Origin: Paraflavitalea pollutisoli
GTDB lineage: Bacteria > Bacteroidota > Bacteroidia > Chitinophagales > Chitinophagaceae
DNA: 64,000 bases
NCBI RefSeq assembly: GCF_029360705.1
Contig: NZ_JARKMX010000001.1
Coordinates: 434,001-498,000, forward strand
Reading direction: 5' to 3'
The notes under the pieces are model-generated. The model did no database searches and had not been told where the DNA came from. It saw only the letters and a list, made by a program, of their open reading frames with translations. Positions 59,739-64,000 of the stretch are shown piece by piece (the first letter of the stretch is position 1; each line of letters begins with the position of its first letter). A program made the translations under genes and the position numbers.

Positions 59739-60737
59739 TTATAGCGATTGGGGATGAGCCAGGTATTGCTCACAAGCCTGTTGGATACTTTGTGATAACG
59801 GCGTGAATGAAAAACCGGGCAAAGCTTTCAGCAATTTACTGTTGTCAAAGTAGGTCCTGCTCTGGGCAACCCGGGCACTTTGCTGTGTCAGCAAGGGCTT
59901 TTGGCCAGAGAAGAAAGATTTGAATTTCTCCATACGCCAGGCCAACTCGCCGAGAAAGGGCGTTGCTTCCTTGCCAGGCAATTTTTTCTGGAATCCGCCG
60001 GCAATGGTCTCCAGCAGTTGGCGGAATGACCAGTTTTCCCCGTTTACGATAAACCGCTCTGCACGGATTTCGCTTTCCATCAGCAACACCGCTGCACGGG
60101 CTACATCGTTTACATCCACAAAGCCGTTGATGCCATTGGTATACCAGGGAAACTCTTTGAAGCTGTTCTTGAAGATGGCGCAACTCGATGTGTTCCAATC
60201 GCCATATCCCAGTATGGTACTGGGGTTCAGTACCAATACATTCAGTCCTTCACCCATGCCGCGCCACACTTCCCGCTCTGCATGATACTTACTGATGGCA
60301 TATTGCGTGTTGAGCTTACTGTGTTGCCATTTCTTTTCTTCAGTCACATGGTCGCCGCTGGCTGTTCTGCCCAGCGCAGCAACAGAACTGATATGTACAA
60401 AGCGGGATACCTCTTTTTCGAGGGCCACATTGATCATATTGGCGGTTCCGTCGATATTGATGTGAAAGAGATCGCGCTTCTCTTTGGGGTCAAAGGATAC
60501 CTTGGCAGCAGCATGTATAACGGCATCTACTTCTTCCATGGCTTCATCCAGCGACACGATGTCGAGCACATCGCCATCCACCCACTCCACGCGGTCCAAA
60601 ATAGTTGCGGGAATATAAAAAGGCAGTTTACGGCTACGGCGCAATGCGCGCACCGAATATCCTTTTCCGATCAAGTCCTGGATGATATAAGCTCCCAGAA
60701 AACCCGTCCCGCCTGTTACAAGTACTTTTTTAGCCAA
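59739..60737 (-). CDS. NAD-dependent epimerase/dehydratase (extended SDR)
   Basis: 332 residues. TTG at 60737 is the only start: TTG-GCT-AAA-AAA, with TAA 9 nt upstream. LVTGGTGFLGAYIIQDLIGKG is the nucleotide-binding start, VDAVIHAAAKVSFDP, SSVAALG and YAISKYHAER with the catalytic YxxxK. Related proteins act in cell-wall or sugar metabolism (dihydroflavonol-4-reductase-like) and lack of a sugar-gene context prevents assignment. Downstream is the carboxypeptidase-like protein, 149 nt away. Confidence 0.83.
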   Translation of the reverse strand: MAKKVLVTGGTGFLGAYIIQDLIGKGYSVRALRRSRKLPFYIPATILDRVEWVDGDVLDIVSLDEAMEEVDAVIHAAAKVSFDPKEKRDLFHINIDGTANMINVALEKEVSRFVHISSVAALGRTASGDHVTEEKKWQHSKLNTQYAISKYHAEREVWRGMGEGLNVLVLNPSTILGYGDWNTSSCAIFKNSFKEFPWYTNGINGFVDVNDVARAAVLLMESEIRAERFIVNGENWSFRQLLETIAGGFQKKLPGKEATPFLGELAWRMEKFKSFFSGQKPLLTQQSARVAQSRTYFDNSKLLKALPGFSFTPLSQSIQQACEQYLAHPQSL

Positions 60738-60802
60738 AACGAAAAATTAATTGCTGTATAGTTCACCGGTTAAATAGCCTCTCACTTATTTCCGCCGGCC
60801 AC

Positions 60803-61660
60803 TCAATATTGGTAATATCCTTTACCCGACTTCCTGCCCAACTCGTTCTTTGCTACCTTTTCACGTTGTAGCGCAGAAGGCTGTAACCGCTCCGGCTGTT
60901 GCAGCTGATCGTACACGGAGCAGCTCACTGCGTAGTTCACATCGTTTCCGATCAGGTCCATCAAACGGAAAGGCCCCATTTTGAAACCAGACGCCTCCAA
61001 CAGGCTATCGATCACGGCTACATCTGTAATACCGCTTTCCACCAGCCGCAGCGCCTCCAGGTAATACGGGCGCGCCACATGGTTGACGATAAAACCGGGA
61101 GCATCCTGGCAAAGCACAGGTGTCTTTCCCAACTGGCGGGCAAAATCTGTGATACATTGCAACGTAAAATCATTGCTGAAGGGGGTCGCTACTACCTCCA
61201 CCAGTTTCATCACCGGCGCAGGATTGAAGAAGTGCATACCGGCCACCCGCTCATGGCGTATCACCTGCCGGGCAATCTCGGTCACGGAAAGGGAAGAGGT
61301 ATTGGTCGCAAAGATCACCTCGCTATGGTTGATCTCGGCCAGTTGGTTGAAAAGAGAAGTTTTGACCGCAGCTTTCTCTACAATCGCCTCGATAACGATA
61401 TCTGCGAGGCAGTCATTGATATCATTCGTAAACCGCAGACGGGCCAGCGTGTCCAACCGATGTTGGTCCGTGATCTTGCCCTTCTCTACCAGATGCTGCA
61501 ACGATTGCTCCATACCCATTCTGGCGCCAGACAGCATTGTCGCCTGTACATCGTACAGGATGGTATGTACGCCCTGCTGGGCAGTGAGCAGCGCAATACC
61601 GCTACCCATGGTGCCGGCACCACATATACATACCGATTGGATGGTCTGAGCCAGGATCAT
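60803..61660 (-). CDS. 3-hydroxyacyl-CoA (3-hydroxybutyryl-CoA) dehydrogenase
   Basis: Oxidises 3-hydroxyacyl-CoA to 3-ketoacyl-CoA with NAD. 285 residues, typical for the short stand-alone form. CICGAGTMGSGIALLTAQQG is the NAD-binding start, the catalytic His-Glu pair is in HFFNPAPVMKLVEVV, and TPVLCQDAPGFIVNHVARPYYLEAL leads the C-terminal helical domain (GPFRLMDLIGND). It starts 23 nt after pheS and is on the same strand. Confidence 0.92.
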   Translation of the reverse strand: MILAQTIQSVCICGAGTMGSGIALLTAQQGVHTILYDVQATMLSGARMGMEQSLQHLVEKGKITDQHRLDTLARLRFTNDINDCLADIVIEAIVEKAAVKTSLFNQLAEINHSEVIFATNTSSLSVTEIARQVIRHERVAGMHFFNPAPVMKLVEVVATPFSNDFTLQCITDFARQLGKTPVLCQDAPGFIVNHVARPYYLEALRLVESGITDVAVIDSLLEASGFKMGPFRLMDLIGNDVNYAVSCSVYDQLQQPERLQPSALQREKVAKNELGRKSGKGYYQY

Positions 61661-61682
61661 GAAGATTTATTGGATAGCGTCG

Positions 61683-62714
61683 TCAGATCGCACTGGTAAA
61701 CTGTCGAAGGAACCGCACATCGTTTTCGCTGAACAAGCGGATATCGTTGATGCCGTATTTCAGCAGCGCCGGCCTTTCAATGCCCATACCAAAGGCAAAG
61801 CCTGTGTATTTATTGGAATCGATCTTACAGTTTTCCAACACCTTCGGATGTACCATGCCACAACCCAGGATCTCCAGCCAGCCGGTACGCTTACATACCG
61901 CACAACCTTCGCCGCCACAGATCTGGCATTGAATGTCCATTTCGGCACTGGGCTCGGTGAAGGGGAAATAGCTGGGGCGGAAACGCACTTTGATATCCTT
62001 GCCGTACATCTCCTGTACGAAGAAGTAAAGCGTCTGCTTCAGGTCGGCAAAGGATACGTTTTCGTCGATATATAAGCCTTCGATCTGATGGAAGAAGCAA
62101 TGGCTGCGCGCACTCACGGTCTCGTTGCGGTATACACGTCCCGGACAGATGATCCGGATCGGCAGCGGGTTCGTTTCCATAGCCCTGATCTGCGTATTGC
62201 TCGTGTGCGTACGCAACAGGTAATCGGGTTTCTGCTGAATATAGAAAGTGTCCTGCATGTCCCGGGCCGGGTGGTGCTCGGGCAGGTTCAGGGCAGTAAA
62301 GTTATGCCAGTCGTCTTCGATCTCCGGCCCCTCGGCTACAGAAAAGCCCAGGCGTTGGAAAATGCTGATCACATGGTTGAGGAACAGGTTGATGGGGTGG
62401 CGGGTGCCCAAAGGCAGTGGTTCGCCGGGTAAGGTCACGTCGAGGGTAGAACCGGCAGCTGTGCTACCGCTTTCAAGTCCCTGCTTCCAGGTATCATATT
62501 TGTTTTCAGCCAGCTGCTTGAACTCGTTCAGGATCTGACCAAATTCCTTCTTCTTATCGGCGTCTACGTTTTTCATTTCCGTAAACAGGCCTTTTACAAT
62601 ACCCTTCGTACCCAGAAACTTAATACGGTACGCTTCCAGCGCCTCAGCACCATCCTGAGCGGTCTGCTCGATCTCCTGCTTGTAGGCCGCTATCTGTTGT
62701 AACAATTGTTCCAT
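61683..62714 (-). CDS. pheS: Phenylalanine-tRNA ligase alpha subunit
   Basis: Charges tRNA-Phe, with PheT. 343 residues: N-terminal coiled coil (LLQQIAAYKQEIEQTAQD), a class II core with motif 2 YRNETVSARSHCFFHQIEGLYID and motif 3 GFAFGMGIERPALLKYGI, plus a zinc-like CQICGGEGCAVC cluster in the middle. pheT is not adjacent in this window. Minus-strand TATCTTTG (62727-62720) lies 5 nt before the ATG. Confidence 0.95.
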   Translation of the reverse strand: MEQLLQQIAAYKQEIEQTAQDGAEALEAYRIKFLGTKGIVKGLFTEMKNVDADKKKEFGQILNEFKQLAENKYDTWKQGLESGSTAAGSTLDVTLPGEPLPLGTRHPINLFLNHVISIFQRLGFSVAEGPEIEDDWHNFTALNLPEHHPARDMQDTFYIQQKPDYLLRTHTSNTQIRAMETNPLPIRIICPGRVYRNETVSARSHCFFHQIEGLYIDENVSFADLKQTLYFFVQEMYGKDIKVRFRPSYFPFTEPSAEMDIQCQICGGEGCAVCKRTGWLEILGCGMVHPKVLENCKIDSNKYTGFAFGMGIERPALLKYGINDIRLFSENDVRFLRQFTSAI

Positions 62715-62719
62715 GTCTG

Positions 62720-62727
62720 CAAAGATA
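62720..62727 (-). promoter_or_regulatory. -7 box of pheS
   Basis: Minus-strand TATCTTTG then CAGAC, only 5 nt before the ATG at 62714, with TTA at N19 in place of TTG. Predicted transcription would start at or in the start codon, giving a leaderless transcript. Confidence 0.45.
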
Positions 62728-62778
62728 ATGAAGGAAACCGGCTTTCTAACTTTCCAACTTTCGCTCTATCTTGCGGCC

Positions 62779-63912
62779 ATGTCGGATATGTTTAATATTG
62801 AGGACTTTCTGGACCCCGTCAACCGGGTGGTGCTGTCACAGGACGAGTCGTACAAGGATGGACAATTGGGTAAAACCCTGCTGGTATACGAAGAAGAAAT
62901 GCCCGACCTGGCCGGAGTGGATATCGTGCTCGTAGGCTGTGGCGAAATGAGGGGAGCAGCTGTGCCCCCCACGCACCCCGCCCCCGACCGCATCCGGGCC
63001 GAATTCTACCAGCTTTTCTATTGGCATACCGACGTAACCATTGCCGACATCGGCAACATCAAAAAAGGCGCGTCCCTCAAAGACACCTACGCCGCCCTCA
63101 AAACCGTACTGGCAGAATTGACAGATGCCGGCAAGATGGTCGTCATTCTGGGCGGGTCACACGACCTCACCCTGGCCCAATACGGCATGTACGCCGATCA
63201 GCAACGGGTGATCGACGCCGTCTGTGTCGACGCCCTGATCGACCTGTCCATGGATACCCCCCAGCGGGATAAGAATTTCCTCATGGAAATGCTGACGGGT
63301 GAGCCCAATTTCATCAAGCATTACAACCACATCGGTTTCCAGAGCTACTACGTGCACCCGCACATGCTCGAAACCATGGATAAACTGCGGTTCGATTGTT
63401 TCCGCGTCGGCATGGTCAAAGACCAGATCGAAGAAATGGAGCCCGTGATCCGCGAAAGCCAACTGTTCAGCTTCGATATCGCTGCCATCGCACATGCTTA
63501 CGCACCCTCCAATACCATTACCCCCAATGGACTAACCGGCGAAGAAGCCTGTATCCTGATGCGTTATGCGGGGATGAGCACCACTAACAACACCGTGGGT
63601 ATTTACGGTTATCTCCCCCACAAGGATAAAGACAACCTGACCGCCAAACAGATCAGCCATATGCTCTGGTACCTCATCGATGGGCGCGCCCGGGGTAAAA
63701 GAGAAGCCGAGCTGACCGAAAAAGAATACTTCAACGAATTTCACATGGCCTTCGCCGAGATCGAGTCGGTATTTCTGCAAAGCAAAAAGACCGGCCGCTG
63801 GTGGATGCAGTTACCCGATAAAAAATACATCCCCTGCTCTTACAAAGATTACCTGCTGGCAGGCCGCAATGAAATACCCGAACGCTGGTTGCGGGCACAG
63901 GAAAGAGATTAA
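62779..63912 (+). CDS. Arginase/formimidoylglutamase-fold protein with altered metal site
   Basis: 377 residues. It opens MSDMFNIEDFLDPVNRVVL, with VGCGEMRGAAVPPT and IADIGNIKKGASLKDTYAAL, as in Bacteroidota proteins annotated arginase or formimidoylglutamase. Canonical ureohydrolase motifs are altered: GGDHS is GGSHD (125-129), DAHxD is DALIDL (the His lost) and the DxDxxDP site is SFDIAAIAHA. Thus binuclear Mn binding is doubtful and the catalytic reaction is open. The ATG at 62779 was chosen because the family start MSDMF begins there, 64 nt from pheS, divergent. Confidence 0.78.
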   Translation: MSDMFNIEDFLDPVNRVVLSQDESYKDGQLGKTLLVYEEEMPDLAGVDIVLVGCGEMRGAAVPPTHPAPDRIRAEFYQLFYWHTDVTIADIGNIKKGASLKDTYAALKTVLAELTDAGKMVVILGGSHDLTLAQYGMYADQQRVIDAVCVDALIDLSMDTPQRDKNFLMEMLTGEPNFIKHYNHIGFQSYYVHPHMLETMDKLRFDCFRVGMVKDQIEEMEPVIRESQLFSFDIAAIAHAYAPSNTITPNGLTGEEACILMRYAGMSTTNNTVGIYGYLPHKDKDNLTAKQISHMLWYLIDGRARGKREAELTEKEYFNEFHMAFAEIESVFLQSKKTGRWWMQLPDKKYIPCSYKDYLLAGRNEIPERWLRAQERD

Positions 63913-64000
63913 AGGGTATTAATCAGGTTCGATAGGCAACTGCAGGGGCAAATCCATACTGCAGGATAGTCACATTGGTGTATATTGGGGGATGAAAACG

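Noticed and set aside
63992-64000. ATGAAAACG at the right edge as the start of a further gene
   Set aside because: Only three codons are visible, preceded by TATATTGG, a near -7 box; this is not enough to call a gene.

Overview
The window reads as a core-genome stretch of a Bacteroidota bacterium, most likely from the Chitinophagaceae or a close relative. Pointers are a GldH gliding lipoprotein, LytS/LytTR-type two-component systems including giant beta-propeller sensor kinases, outer-membrane beta-barrel receptors with an N-terminal carboxypeptidase-like domain, DUF2911 proteins, absence of obvious Shine-Dalgarno sites, and promoters of the TTG-N19..23-TAnnTTTG type. No rRNA, tRNA, CRISPR array, transposase or phage gene was seen. 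Several genes appear to start with TTG (coaX, gldH, an epimerase, a small protein before a GNAT gene) and one with GTG (acpH).

Layout. 1-1.9 kb: start of an outer-membrane protein, coaX and a LON-domain protein. 1.9-4.6 kb: two glycosyltransferases and meaB. 4.7-7.8 kb: an operon of two related unknown exported proteins with a LytS-type kinase and its LytTR regulator. 7.9-11.6 kb: gmk, a CNNM/CBS protein, tatC, rpiB. 11.7-18.6 kb: a deoxyhypusine-synthase-like gene, three scattered PepSY-like small secreted paralogues, acpH, a DUF2911 pair, asnB. 19-21 kb: a Cys/Met PLP enzyme and a TIGR02757 protein. 21-26.7 kb: two tandem outer-membrane receptors. 26.8-33.5 kb: a GNAT pair, a fatty-acid desaturase, and a serine hydrolase followed by a GH9-deacetylase fusion. 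33.5-35.6 kb: small proteins and structured non-coding DNA. 35.6-43.8 kb: aldehyde dehydrogenase with glutathione peroxidase, an M28 peptidase, dusB, a CPBP protease with the phospholipid genes cdsA and psd, and yjjG. 43.8-50.2 kb: an SDR, BatD, an OmpR-type two-component pair downstream of gldH and yicC, and a pseudouridine synthase with a terminator hairpin in its leader. 50.5-64 kb: lpxD, a LytTR regulator with two tandem giant sensor kinases, a carboxypeptidase-like-domain protein, an epimerase, a 3-hydroxyacyl-CoA dehydrogenase, pheS, and an arginase-fold protein.

The most informative structure is at 51.5-58.5 kb. Two near-identical propeller kinases arose by a tandem duplication whose junction is still readable: a stub of the response-regulator start is joined to the last codons of the upstream carboxypeptidase-like-domain gene. 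The kinase halves stayed almost identical while parts of the sensor halves diverged, which suggests two inputs feeding one LytTR regulator. Other points of interest are the GH9/deacetylase fusion, the unknown-protein/LytTR operon at 4.7-7.8 kb, the possible attenuator in front of the pseudouridine synthase, a 19-bp structured stem with a T-run at 35.3 kb, an arginase-fold protein that has lost canonical metal ligands, and a BatD gene whose signal peptide has no standard start codon.
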